The notes beneath the pieces were generated by a model. That model was given only the letters and a program-made list of their open reading frames with translations, had not been told where the DNA came from and made no database searches. The translations under genes and the position numbers were made by a program. This document shows positions 44,767 through 54,253 of a stretch of 64,000 nt of DNA, piece by piece. Origin of the DNA: Nitrospira sp. CR1.3 (GTDB lineage Bacteria; Nitrospirota; Nitrospiria; Nitrospirales; Nitrospiraceae); contig WIAH01000002.1 of assembly GCA_014055525.1 (NCBI GenBank), positions 124,001 to 188,000 on the forward strand, written 5' to 3'. Each line of letters begins with the position of its first letter. Position 1 is the first letter of the stretch.

Positions 44767-46044
44767 ATGTCGATACGACCATCGAGTACGGCTCCGAGCC
44801 TATTATCCTCCCCTGAACTCCTGGACCTTGTAACCAGGTTTTCAATCGATTTGGGCGGCATGACGGATCTCGGTCCCCTGACCGGTCGCACGATCGAGGA
44901 ACTCTGTCGGGCGGGCGGTGCCACAGAGGGAGTTCTGTACCTCCTTGACCGGGAACATGAGTGCTACCGGCGGACTGCCGTCTTGGGATCACCATCCGAC
45001 TCGACTTTTCCCGGGTCACTTCCGTTGAGCCATCCTGTCCCGCATCACCTCTACGCAAGCTATAAGCTCGCCTTGGAACGTCATCGACCGGCTGACATGA
45101 GTCAGATCGCCCGAGAGCCATCCGTCGGTTCCGCTCTGACGGCCATGGGTGTCGCGCTCGTGCTGCCGCATGTGAACAGAGGACGATTGATCGCCTTTTC
45201 ACTCTTGGGAACTCCGCGGTCCCAAGACCACGAGCCTGCATCCGTGAACTCTCTCCTGGCTGCTTTGGCGCAGACAGCCACGAACGCGTTCGACACGCAC
45301 ATGCTCTACGAAGACCTTCATCGATCGCACCTGTTGATGAAACGAACGGACCGGTTGAAATCGCTTGAAACCATCGCCGGAGGATTTGCCCACGAGATTC
45401 GTAATCCCCTCACTTCGATCAAGACCTTCATTCAACTCGCGCCGGAACGGAAAGACGATCCCGATTTCATTCGAGAGTTCAGCCGGATCGTGCTCGACGA
45501 CGTGTATCGAATCGAGCGCTTGATCGAGGAGATCCTCGACTACGCGCGGTACATGGAACCGAAGCTGACTGAAGAGGATGTCAACGACATCGTGTCATCT
45601 TGTCTGTATTTCATCGACGTCAAAGCGGACAGCCGGGGGATCAAGATTGAAAAAGAGTTGGCGTCCGACCTGCCTCGTGTCATGCTGGATCGTCAACAGA
45701 TCAAGCAGGTCTTTCTGAATCTCTTTCTCAACGCCCTCGATGCCATGGGTGGGCGGGGAGGATCTTTGCGCGTCCGCACCAGGACGTTGGTCAAACCCGG
45801 CGGCAAGCTTTGGGTCCAGGTCGAAACCGAAGATACAGGAGAAGGGATTCAGGAGGGGAACCTCGAGCACATCTTCGATCCGTTCTTCACCACCAAGCAC
45901 GAGAGCGGCGAACATGAAGGGACCGGCCTCGGCTTGACGATCGTGCACCAGATTATTCAGGAGCACCGGGGCGAGATCCAAGTGCAGAGCGCCCAGGGAA
46001 AAGGAACGACGTTTTTCGTCAATCTTCCCGCCTTATCGGCGTGA
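44767..46044 (+). CDS. GAF-domain sensor histidine kinase, cytoplasmic
   Basis: About 425 residues with no membrane helix. A GAF domain (about 30-185) is followed by a PAS-free dimerisation segment with HEIRNPLTS as the phosphorylation H-box near residue 222, and an HATPase domain (NLFLNALDAM, DTGEGI, FDPFFTT, GTGLGL). It would autophosphorylate and pass phosphate to a receiver, most likely the NtrC regulator 13 bases downstream or the HD-GYP protein. The GAF ligand is unknown. ATG 44767 chosen; a TTG at 44743 is an alternative. Confidence 0.9.
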   Translation: MSIRPSSTAPSLLSSPELLDLVTRFSIDLGGMTDLGPLTGRTIEELCRAGGATEGVLYLLDREHECYRRTAVLGSPSDSTFPGSLPLSHPVPHHLYASYKLALERHRPADMSQIAREPSVGSALTAMGVALVLPHVNRGRLIAFSLLGTPRSQDHEPASVNSLLAALAQTATNAFDTHMLYEDLHRSHLLMKRTDRLKSLETIAGGFAHEIRNPLTSIKTFIQLAPERKDDPDFIREFSRIVLDDVYRIERLIEEILDYARYMEPKLTEEDVNDIVSSCLYFIDVKADSRGIKIEKELASDLPRVMLDRQQIKQVFLNLFLNALDAMGGRGGSLRVRTRTLVKPGGKLWVQVETEDTGEGIQEGNLEHIFDPFFTTKHESGEHEGTGLGLTIVHQIIQEHRGEIQVQSAQGKGTTFFVNLPALSA

Positions 46045-46057
46045 CCACACATACGGA

Positions 46058-47485
46058 GTGACTGCCAGAGTGAAAAAACGAGTGCTTTTGATCGACGACG
46101 AAGCCCGTGTGCGCTCTTCGCTCAAAGCGGTCCTTGAACCGACCTACGACGTCGTCCAGGCGGCCGACGCGCAGGAGGGGCTCGACCTCTTTCACAAGGA
46201 GGCCCCGCACCTCGTCCTGCTGGACGTGATTCTGCCGGGCACCGACGGGCTTTCTGTTCTCCAGTCGCTACGGGCGGAGGAGCGGCCCGCTCCGGTCATC
46301 ATGCTGACCGGGACGAAATCCGTGAAGACCGCCGTGGATGCCATGAAGCTCGGGGCTGCGGACTACCTCTCCAAGCCTTTCGATGTGGAGGAACTGCGGA
46401 TCGTCGTGGATCGGACGCTCAATTCGCAGGAACTCGAACGGGAGGTCAAGAGTCTCCGGGCGCAAGTCACGCAACGCTACGCCTTCCACAATCTCATCGG
46501 GAAAAGCCGCCCGATGCAGGAGATCTACGGCAAGATCGAACAAGTGGCCGACAGCCGCACGACAGTCCTCATCACGGGAGAAAGCGGAACGGGCAAAGAA
46601 CTCGTCGCCAAGGCCTTGCACTACAACAGCGGACGACGAGATCGTCCCTTCGTGGCGCTCAATTGCGCCGCGCTTCCGGAGACTCTGATCGAAAGCGAGT
46701 TGTTCGGACATGAAAAAGGCTCGTTCACGGATGCCACAGCCCGGCGGGTCGGCCAATTCGAATTGGCGAACAGCGGCACGCTGTTCCTCGACGAAATCGG
46801 CGATCTCAGCCCGATGACACAGGCCAAGCTTCTTCGGGTGCTGCAGGAACGGGAGTTTACCCGAATCGGGGGAGTCCAGGCGATCAAAGTCGATGTCAGA
46901 ATCGTCGCAGCCACCAACAAGAATCTCGAAGAACTCGTCCGCAAAGGACAGTTCCGCGAGGATCTCTATTACCGCATCAACGTGATCGCTCTCTACCTGC
47001 CTCCGCTGCGTGAACGAGGGGAGGATATCCCGTTGCTCGCCAAGCATTTCCTGTCGAAGCGCATCGAAGAGGACAGTCGGCCGAACCAGGAGTTTTCAAA
47101 GGACGCGGTCGATCTTCTGACCCGTTATCCATGGCCCGGCAATGTGCGGGAGATGGAGAACATTGTCGAGCAGGCGTTTATCTGGTCAAAAGGATCGGAT
47201 ACGGTCACGCCGGAGCACCTTCCCACGATTCTTCGCAATGACAGCCGGTCATCGTCATTGCGGGACGACACCCTCGCCGGACGTTTGTCGCTGGAAAAAG
47301 CCGTGATGGAGTTTGAGCGAGAAATTATCCTCGACGCGCTGAAAAAGAATAACTACGTGCAGACTCACGCCGCAAATCAACTCGGTATCAGCCGGCGGAT
47401 GTTGAAGTATCGAATGGATACGCTTGGTATCGGCCGGCCGGATAGCGAGGTCAGCCCAGAGCCGGAACCTCTGGTGCAGGAATAG
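46058..47485 (+). CDS. Sigma54-dependent NtrC-family response regulator
   Basis: A 475-residue regulator: receiver (LLIDDEAR, LVLLDVILPGTDG, LSKPFDVE), AAA+ domain (Walker A GESGTGKE near 174, GTLFLDEIGDLS, WPGNVREMENI) and a Fis-type helix-turn-helix (ANQLGISRRMLKYRM). The sigma54-contact loop reads GSFTDA instead of GAFTGA near residue 221. It follows the histidine kinase, so the pair probably forms a two-component system. The GTG at 46058 has no clear ribosome site; GTG 46070 is possible. Confidence 0.92.
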   Translation: MTARVKKRVLLIDDEARVRSSLKAVLEPTYDVVQAADAQEGLDLFHKEAPHLVLLDVILPGTDGLSVLQSLRAEERPAPVIMLTGTKSVKTAVDAMKLGAADYLSKPFDVEELRIVVDRTLNSQELEREVKSLRAQVTQRYAFHNLIGKSRPMQEIYGKIEQVADSRTTVLITGESGTGKELVAKALHYNSGRRDRPFVALNCAALPETLIESELFGHEKGSFTDATARRVGQFELANSGTLFLDEIGDLSPMTQAKLLRVLQEREFTRIGGVQAIKVDVRIVAATNKNLEELVRKGQFREDLYYRINVIALYLPPLRERGEDIPLLAKHFLSKRIEEDSRPNQEFSKDAVDLLTRYPWPGNVREMENIVEQAFIWSKGSDTVTPEHLPTILRNDSRSSSLRDDTLAGRLSLEKAVMEFEREIILDALKKNNYVQTHAANQLGISRRMLKYRMDTLGIGRPDSEVSPEPEPLVQE

Positions 47486-47700
47486 CACAGTCCCTTCCTC
47501 CGCGGTGAGTGGTTTTTGCAGCAATAGAGGCTGACTCCATCCTGACATCTACGTAGTCCTTCGTTCGAGGAAACTACATATAGCGATCATTTTTTGCCGA
47601 ACCACATGCGATTGAATAATTCAGGCTTGATACGCGTAAGCTGCTGAAAAGGAATAAGAATTGCTTAACTGAACAGTAAAAGCCGGTAGAGGAACAGTAT

Positions 47701-48855
47701 ATGAGTGCTGCGCTGACGGAGAATGGTTCGAAAATCAAGCCGACCGTCTTGGTCATTGACGATGAAGCAGGGCCCCGGGATGCTCTGAAGGTCATCTTAC
47801 GCCCCTTCTTCAACATTCAGGCAGTGGAATCCGCCAGCGCCGCAATTGACGTCCTGAATTCCCAACGGATCGACCTGATCACTCTCGATCAAAAGCTCCC
47901 CGATCGCCAGGGCCTCGATCTCCTGCAGGAGATCAAGCATGACCATGCCGATATCGAAGTGATTATTATTACCGGGTATGGAAGTCTGAAGTCGGCCATG
48001 GACGGCATCCGCCATGGCGCAGCCGGGTATCTCCTAAAGCCCTTCAACGTGACTGAATTGGTCACCTTGGTCAATCAAACGCTGGAGAAGAAGCAGCGGC
48101 TCGACTATCTTCGCCGGTTCATTCAGTCATCCGACAAGATCTGGGAGTCCGAATCGGCTTGCACGACGGCATGGAGGGAGATCCGCTCGGGGTACGCGGC
48201 TATCGGGAAGACCTTCGAAGGAACATCGACGGGGCAATTCCCGGATACTCAAGATCTGCTTCCCCTGCTCTCCGATTTGCTCGAAGCCAAGGACCGGCAG
48301 CTCTTGAACCATTGCAGTCGGGTGAGCTTCTACGCAACCTTGTTGGCCAATCGCACCGAATTGACCGTGAGCGAACAGAAGTCGCTGGCGCTCGGAGCAT
48401 TCCTCCACGACATCGGAAAGATCGCCGCCGTTCCCTATCACTTTACCGACGACGCGATACGAGCCTCAGGGGAGGCGCAGGACAGCAAGCGTCACACAGA
48501 AATGGGGGTCCGGATCATTGCTCCGTTAGGTTTGCCGGCCGAGGCGGGACAGATTATCGGATATCATCATGAACGGTGGGACGGGTCAGGGTATCCTCAC
48601 GGATTGCAAGGCGAGGGTATTCCTCTCCTCGCGAGAATCGTCTGTCTGGCTCAAACGTTCGATCATCTCACCGCCGAGGTGCCCGACCGCAGTCCCCTCT
48701 CGATCGATGAGGCCTGCCAGTTCATCACAGCCCACGGCGGCTCGTATTTCGACCCGACTCTCGCCTCGCTCTTCGTTCGGGTCGTTCAGGAATGCAAGGC
48801 TTCTCTTCCTGCCATGGCGATTGCGACAAGCCCTTCCAGACCGCCTGACGCGTAG
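47701..48855 (+). CDS. HD-GYP domain response regulator (predicted c-di-GMP phosphodiesterase)
   Basis: A 384-residue protein: N-terminal receiver (LVIDDEAG, phospho-Asp in LITLDQKLPD, Lys in YLLKPFNV), a helical linker, then an HD-GYP domain with LLNHCSRVSFYA, HDIGK and HHERWDGSGYP. These are the metal and signature residues of enzymes that hydrolyse c-di-GMP. AGAGGA sits eight bases before the ATG. The gene has its own 215-bp upstream region after the NtrC gene, so it may be separately promoted. With the PilZ protein 3 kb upstream it suggests c-di-GMP control. Confidence 0.92.
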   Translation: MSAALTENGSKIKPTVLVIDDEAGPRDALKVILRPFFNIQAVESASAAIDVLNSQRIDLITLDQKLPDRQGLDLLQEIKHDHADIEVIIITGYGSLKSAMDGIRHGAAGYLLKPFNVTELVTLVNQTLEKKQRLDYLRRFIQSSDKIWESESACTTAWREIRSGYAAIGKTFEGTSTGQFPDTQDLLPLLSDLLEAKDRQLLNHCSRVSFYATLLANRTELTVSEQKSLALGAFLHDIGKIAAVPYHFTDDAIRASGEAQDSKRHTEMGVRIIAPLGLPAEAGQIIGYHHERWDGSGYPHGLQGEGIPLLARIVCLAQTFDHLTAEVPDRSPLSIDEACQFITAHGGSYFDPTLASLFVRVVQECKASLPAMAIATSPSRPPDA

Positions 48856-48868
48856 ATCGTATTCTCCT

Positions 48869-50554
48869 CTACCGCCTGTCTCTGGCTCCCGCAATCAGTT
48901 CTGCCGCTGTTTCACGTACCTTCTTGGTCACTGTTATCCCACCGAGCATCCTGGCGATTTCCTTTTCACGACCGATGCCCTTGAGCGCCTTGACTGAAGT
49001 CGAGGTTCCCCGCTTGTCCTGTCCCTTTTCAACCAGAAAATGATGCTCAGCCTGAGACGCCACCTGCGGGAGGTGGGTGATGCAGAACACTTGATGATAG
49101 GCCCCCAACTTCCTCAGCCTGATTCCCATGGTCGCCGCTACAGCCCCGCCCACACCGGTATCGATCTCATCGAACACCAGCACGGGCACGTGATCCCGCT
49201 CGGCCAGCACCGTTTTCAGCGCCAACATGATTCTGGATAATTCTCCCCCGGATGCCACGCGGGCTAGAGGCTTCAGCGGTTCGCCAGTCACGCTCGACAT
49301 TAAGAATTCCACGCGATCAACGCCCGTCGCGCCATGATTATTGAACGGCTCATCGCTGCAAACGGAAACATCGAACACTGTCTGTTCCATCTTCAAGGCG
49401 GTGAGTTCCGCTCTCACCAACTCCGTCATGCGCTTGGCTGTTTCTTTGCGTTTCATCGAGAGCTGTCCAGCAAGTTTCCCCAGTCGCTGAAACACCTCCT
49501 GAACGGCGGCTGTCGCATCGGACAGCCGATTGTCAATCTCATCGATGGCCTGTAACTCCGCTCTGGCGCGATTGCCGGCGGCGAGAACCGCGTCAATCGT
49601 CCCGCCGTATTTCTTTTTGAGGCGCTGAATCACATCGAGCCGATCCTCCAGAGCATTCTGCCGAGAGGGATCCACTTCCATCTTCCCCGCATAATCGCGG
49701 AGCCGGCCGGCCAAATCCTTCAGTTCGATGGAGGCGCCCCGGACCGGAGCGAGACAGTGTTCCATCGACGGATCCGTCTGTCTCAGTTCCTCAAGGAGAC
49801 GTTCCATCCGTCCCAGCTGTGTCAGCACGCCCTGCTCGTCCGCCTGTAGCCTGGTGTATCCCTCTTCCGCGAGTTCACGCAGGCGATGGGCATGGAGGAG
49901 CCGCTGGCGCTCCGCCTGAAGCTGCGCCTCCTCCTCCGGCGCCAATCCGGCCTGGTCGATCTCCTGGACCTGAAACCTGAGCATGTCTTCGAGCCTGACT
50001 CGATCGGTTCCAGCCCGCTCGATCGCTTCCCGTTCCGCAAGTCGATCCTTCCAGTCCCGGTAGGTTTCTTCATACTGTTTGCGCAAATTTTGAAGCGACC
50101 CAAACGCATCAACAGCCTCCAACTGCGCGCCCGCTGACAAGAGCGATTGCTGCTCATGTTGACCGTGAATGTCAACGAGCGTGCCGCCCAGCTCTTCGAG
50201 TGTGCGCAAGGGGCAGATGCCGCCGTTGAGATAGATGCGATGCCGACCGGTTCTGGAGAGGACTCGTTTCAAGATCAGGTCGGTGTCTTTCGCTCCGACG
50301 GTTCCTTCGACGCGAAGCCGACGAAGGAGCGGATGATCGTCCGGGAGTTGGAACGCGGCTTCCACCTGCGCTTCCTCCGCTCCCGAGCGGATCTGCTCGG
50401 TCGAAGCTCGCCCCCCGACCAAGAGCCCGATGGCATCGATCAACAGAGACTTGCCGCCGCCTGTTTCACCGGTGAGTGCTATAAAACCGGATTGGAACTG
50501 AAGATGCAGTCGTTCGATGAGCGCAAAATTCGTGATGCGCAACTCGGCGAGCAT
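48869..50554 (-). CDS. recN: DNA repair protein RecN
   Basis: A 561-residue SMC-like ATPase of standard length. Walker A GETGGGKS (usual form GETGAGKS) lies near residue 34, a central coiled coil spans about 160-370, and the C-terminal ASGGELSRIMLAL signature precedes the Walker B LVFDEIDTGVGG. RecN is recruited to double-strand breaks and promotes recombination repair. It is the first gene of a minus-strand run in this area, separated from trxA by a structured repeat. Confidence 0.96.
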   Translation of the reverse strand: MLAELRITNFALIERLHLQFQSGFIALTGETGGGKSLLIDAIGLLVGGRASTEQIRSGAEEAQVEAAFQLPDDHPLLRRLRVEGTVGAKDTDLILKRVLSRTGRHRIYLNGGICPLRTLEELGGTLVDIHGQHEQQSLLSAGAQLEAVDAFGSLQNLRKQYEETYRDWKDRLAEREAIERAGTDRVRLEDMLRFQVQEIDQAGLAPEEEAQLQAERQRLLHAHRLRELAEEGYTRLQADEQGVLTQLGRMERLLEELRQTDPSMEHCLAPVRGASIELKDLAGRLRDYAGKMEVDPSRQNALEDRLDVIQRLKKKYGGTIDAVLAAGNRARAELQAIDEIDNRLSDATAAVQEVFQRLGKLAGQLSMKRKETAKRMTELVRAELTALKMEQTVFDVSVCSDEPFNNHGATGVDRVEFLMSSVTGEPLKPLARVASGGELSRIMLALKTVLAERDHVPVLVFDEIDTGVGGAVAATMGIRLRKLGAYHQVFCITHLPQVASQAEHHFLVEKGQDKRGTSTSVKALKGIGREKEIARMLGGITVTKKVRETAAELIAGARDRR

Positions 50555-50623
50555 TGGATCCGATCGCGAAATCCTTCACTGCAATGGAGAGAGAAAACGG
50601 TATTCAACGACTCATGAAAAGGA

Positions 50624-50748
50624 GCGGGATGATCAAACCGTCCTTCCAGCGAGGCCACAGCGAGCGAGGAGGCCGGCCGTAGGTTTTTCGTACGGTGAAC
50701 CTCGGAGCGACGCGAGAACAAAGCTGGAGGACCGTTTCATCATCCCGC
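50624..50748. repeat. Structured interspersed repeat, copy A (between recN and trxA)
   Basis: About 125 bp with GCGGGATGAT at one end and its reverse complement ATCATCCCGC at the other, so the ends pair as a long imperfect stem that continues inward. Inside are GGCCACAGCGAG, a CCGTA/TACGG hairpin and GCGAGAAC. A second copy with the same internal motifs lies at 58342-58462. The element overlaps the trxA stop codon by one base. No ORF is inside. Confidence 0.75.
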
Positions 50749-51095
50749 TAGGCGGAGCCGGCATGTTGCGCCAACAACGAGTCGATCATTTCCTTGAATT
50801 GACGCTTGGGCCTGGCGCCGACCAGCTTCTCGACGACCTGACCGTTTTTGAAGAAAAGAATCGTTGGAATGCTCATGACTTGATAGCGTCCGGCAACCTC
50901 CGGATTTTCATCGGTATTGAGCTTGCGAACCTTCATCTTTCCCGAATATTCTTTGGCAAGTTCCTCGACAATCGGCGCAACCATTTGGCAGGGTCCGCAC
51001 CAGACGGCCCAGAAATCGACCATGACCAACTCCGGGGCCTTCATGACATCCGCTTCCCATGTCGCATCTTCGACCTTCAGCGCATCACCTGCCAC
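50748..51095 (-). CDS. trxA: Thioredoxin
   Basis: A 115-residue thioredoxin with the redox motif WCGPC near residues 32-36, the cis-proline in MSIPT, and the conserved VDFWAVWCGP opening. It reduces disulfides of partners such as the Bcp peroxidase (34.4 kb) and ribonucleotide reductase. It begins with an ATG after GGAGGG. It stands between recN and the lptD region. Confidence 0.96.
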   Translation of the reverse strand: MAGDALKVEDATWEADVMKAPELVMVDFWAVWCGPCQMVAPIVEELAKEYSGKMKVRKLNTDENPEVAGRYQVMSIPTILFFKNGQVVEKLVGARPKRQFKEMIDSLLAQHAGSA

Positions 51096-51196
51096 GTCAC
51101 ACCCTCCTTCGCATTGAAGATAGCATCGAGTTCATTCGTCCGATCATCGTATACCAGCCCTCTTTGGGGAGTCAAATCGAGTTGTTCAAGACCGGA

Positions 51197-51781
51197 TTAC
51201 CATTGCCACTCAGGCGGAACTCCGAACCACCATTCATCCGGTTTCGCTTTCCGCCAGGCGGTTTGCTGCGGCCAGACCAGCGAGACGACAGCCGGATCGA
51301 GCTTCGTCGCCATGGCAGCCGCGATGTCCGCCTGTTGTCTCGCTCCAGATTGCACGAGTTCTTTCGCAATGCGCGCGAGCACGTCAGGCGAATCCACGAG
51401 ATCTTCGGGCTTTCCCGTGACCAGGCTCAGATACAGACGTTCGAGAGTCACCCACTGATCGGCCTTCGCCAAAAATTCCACGTAGGCATCGAGCCCCTGA
51501 TACACATAGGTCAGATAGAGATACGCCTCCGCTGATGGGCGTGCGTCGACTTCGTGGCGGCAGGCATCGATCGCCCGTCGAAAATCTCCCGCTGCCAGAT
51601 AGACCTTCGCTCGTTGGAGATCGGTAAATGAAACTTCGCCTGTGATCCCCCATCCGTCCTCCATTCCGAAGACGCAGGTCAGCATCAGTGTGAGGACACA
51701 GATGAACCATCGGCTGCGTTCGATGCGTTCAGTGAAACTCCGCATGGTGCTCTCTTCGCGCTCTTCTACAGTCTGCTTCAT
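51197..51781 (-). CDS. Exported TPR-like protein of unknown function
   Basis: About 194 residues. After a hydrophobic signal (WFICVLTLMLTCVFG) there is a helical-repeat domain with a TPR-type opening (LQRAKVYLAAGDFRRAIDACRHE) and a Trp-rich tail (DEWWFGVPPEWQW). The ATG at 51781 overlaps the lptD stop by four bases (ATGA); ATG 51745 gives a shorter signal peptide and is also plausible. Genes of this kind commonly follow lptD here only by position; no role is known. Confidence 0.7.
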   Translation of the reverse strand: MKQTVEEREESTMRSFTERIERSRWFICVLTLMLTCVFGMEDGWGITGEVSFTDLQRAKVYLAAGDFRRAIDACRHEVDARPSAEAYLYLTYVYQGLDAYVEFLAKADQWVTLERLYLSLVTGKPEDLVDSPDVLARIAKELVQSGARQQADIAAAMATKLDPAVVSLVWPQQTAWRKAKPDEWWFGVPPEWQW

Positions 51782-54252
51782 CGGCTTCCGACGCCGGTGA
51801 GAGGTCCCGAGCCGGCGGGCGGGATCATGGCCTGTGGACGACCGTAATGCCCGCCGGGGGCAGCCCAAGGCAAGCCCTTCTCGCCGTAGAGTAGTGGACT
51901 CAGGATACTGCGCACAACCGCCGTACCGAAATTCTCCGTCCAGCCGATCCCGGTCAGACTCAGCATGAAATTGTACTGGGCACGATCCGGAAATTGCAGG
52001 TAATACAGCCCCAGCGACCAACATTTACAGGGGTTCTGATACAGGCCGACAACGTCGTATTCCGGGCTCTTTCCATTCAGGACATCGTAGTAGGCCTTAG
52101 CCCCGATGGTCCAGCCCCATGGAGTGCGAAATGCTCCCGCTGCCGTGACGAACTGAATTTCTGTGGTCGGCGCGAAGACTTCATTGAATGAGATCGGATT
52201 CCAGACATCTCCGCGGCGCACAACGTTTCCGTTTCGAGCATACCGTTGTCCGACCTCGACATACCAATTGTTTGATTCCTGAACGCGAAAATCCGTATTG
52301 AATTGACTGAAGGAGGCGCGATAGGGATCGACGAAGGCGTCGATCGTCAGATACTGGTTGATCACCGGCTTTTGGCCTGCCGTTCCTCCTGCTCCCCTGC
52401 CGAACGCGGGATTCGCCGCTTGCGCGGCCGTCATTTGAGGCAGATTGTTCCCGATGACTGCGCGCATCCAGAGATCCGAAAATTTCTTGCCGTCGACCGG
52501 CACCGTTGCCGGCTGGAGAGGCTGAGTGACGGTGCCGAGCGGCGGCTGTACGCCCGGGGCGAAATCCAACGCTTTCGTTTGCACCCCTCCGACGTGATAG
52601 CTCTGGGCCAGCGTAAGATCCAGCCAGTTGAAACTGGTATTCCCGTCCTGTTCCAGCACCCTGCTCCGAAGCATGTAGGTCAACAGATTCTTCTTGGGCA
52701 GATCGTCCACCTGATCGATTTGCGTGATCTGCGACTGATCCGTTTGCGGCACGTATTCGTATATCACGCTCGGCTCAAGCGTGTGCAGCAGCGCATGACC
52801 GTCGTCCGCCAGGAATCGCCGGCTCAACTTGGATGTCGCATCAAGCGCCGCCCAAAATGTCTCGCGGTTCTGGCTGCTCGATTCCGTGACGCCGCGGGAG
52901 TAATAGACCTCACGGAATTTCGCTTGCGGGGTGAGGCCCAAAATATGGCCGAAGTCGATGACGTCGGTCGACAATCCCGGCACAAAGTCGATGCGATTTT
53001 CCGTGAACCCCTGATCGCGATAGAAATACACATAATTCGCGTCGGTTCCCAGCAGGAGCGGAGAACTGAACAATGAGAGGTTCGGCAAGCTGTACCCGAT
53101 CTCCGGCAAACGCTGAAACGTGTCGTCTCCTCCGGCCTGTAGAGGCTGCAGATACTGCCCCCAGAGGTACATGTTCCCGTAGGGCAACCGCTGCGTAGTC
53201 AAGAGATTGCTCTCATTGCTCGGCAAGGCTCTCTGCGCTCCGGAGTTGCTCAGCTGCTGGAGATAATTGGGGTCGGTCACAAAATTCGCTTGGGCGCGAA
53301 GCAACAAGTCGGGCGTGAATTGTTGTGTATGCGTTCCGGTGATCAGGGCGCGCGCCTCCCTGGCACTCTGAGTTCCGGTATCGCTTACCCCTGATACATT
53401 CGGCAATTGAGTCTGCTGGAGATAACTGACGAACCATTGCCCTCTCGAATACCGATCCAAAACGTACCGATATTCCAAGTCACTTCCGTAACCGAGCTTT
53501 GTGAAATAGTACGGAGAGATGGTCAAGTCCTGACTCGGGTTGATCGCCCAATAGTAACTTTCCTGCAGGTGCCAGCCGAAGCGATTGTCGTATCCGATCG
53601 TCGGAATGAGAAACCCGCTTTTCCTGGTGGACAGCGGGTAGGTCAGCGTCGGAAGAGGAATGACCGGCGCATCCAGCACACAGAGCCACCCGCCCTTGAA
53701 GGCCAAGGAGTCGCCGACATTGAGATCGAGGTCCTTGAACTGAAACCGCCAAGCCGGCGTTTCAGTTTCCGTCGCATCGCAATTGGTGAACCGGCCCTCC
53801 TTCACTCGGTAGTGATCTTCAGAAAACCTTTGTATGAGACGCCCCTCGACCAAGGTATTCGACGCCTTCAGATAGAGGTGGCCATGAGTCACGATGCCGG
53901 CTTCCGTATTTACATTCAGTTCGAGCCGGTCCGCTGAGAGGTCGCCTCTGGGATCCGTGAGCCTGACATGGCCGGTCGCAATCAGGATGCCGGGAAGCGA
54001 TTGAATCGTCATATGATCCGCTGTGAGATGCAGCGTACCCTGATCGACGACAACCGACCCTTCGGCTTCGTAGATCTCTTCTTCCTGTAAGTAATCGATA
54101 CGCTCTGCGGTGATATCGAGAGGGGGAGCGCCGGATGAAGAGAGCGCCGGGGCCACGGTGTTCTCGGCGGAAAAGCCGTCGACGGGTACCAGCAGGGTCA
54201 GCAGAACACAACAGGCCAGGCGACCGCAGGCCCGCGCAGCAGCGTCTGTCAT
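51778..54252 (-). CDS. lptD: LPS-assembly outer-membrane protein LptD
   Basis: About 824 residues: signal peptide, an N-terminal beta-jellyroll OstA domain (ITAERIDYLQEEEIYEAEGSV to about residue 160) and a 26-strand C-terminal barrel (PF04453-type), with scattered paired aromatics. With LptE it inserts lipopolysaccharide into the outer leaflet, so this organism probably makes LPS. It starts one base after the folC stop. lptE and lptA are not seen. Confidence 0.93.
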   Translation of the reverse strand: MTDAAARACGRLACCVLLTLLVPVDGFSAENTVAPALSSSGAPPLDITAERIDYLQEEEIYEAEGSVVVDQGTLHLTADHMTIQSLPGILIATGHVRLTDPRGDLSADRLELNVNTEAGIVTHGHLYLKASNTLVEGRLIQRFSEDHYRVKEGRFTNCDATETETPAWRFQFKDLDLNVGDSLAFKGGWLCVLDAPVIPLPTLTYPLSTRKSGFLIPTIGYDNRFGWHLQESYYWAINPSQDLTISPYYFTKLGYGSDLEYRYVLDRYSRGQWFVSYLQQTQLPNVSGVSDTGTQSAREARALITGTHTQQFTPDLLLRAQANFVTDPNYLQQLSNSGAQRALPSNESNLLTTQRLPYGNMYLWGQYLQPLQAGGDDTFQRLPEIGYSLPNLSLFSSPLLLGTDANYVYFYRDQGFTENRIDFVPGLSTDVIDFGHILGLTPQAKFREVYYSRGVTESSSQNRETFWAALDATSKLSRRFLADDGHALLHTLEPSVIYEYVPQTDQSQITQIDQVDDLPKKNLLTYMLRSRVLEQDGNTSFNWLDLTLAQSYHVGGVQTKALDFAPGVQPPLGTVTQPLQPATVPVDGKKFSDLWMRAVIGNNLPQMTAAQAANPAFGRGAGGTAGQKPVINQYLTIDAFVDPYRASFSQFNTDFRVQESNNWYVEVGQRYARNGNVVRRGDVWNPISFNEVFAPTTEIQFVTAAGAFRTPWGWTIGAKAYYDVLNGKSPEYDVVGLYQNPCKCWSLGLYYLQFPDRAQYNFMLSLTGIGWTENFGTAVVRSILSPLLYGEKGLPWAAPGGHYGRPQAMIPPAGSGPLTGVGSR

Positions 54253-54253
54253 C

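Noticed and set aside
47486-47700. Possible sigma54 promoter before the HD-GYP gene
   Set aside because: A GGTTTTTGC stretch was seen but there is no TGGCAC-N5-TTGC match.
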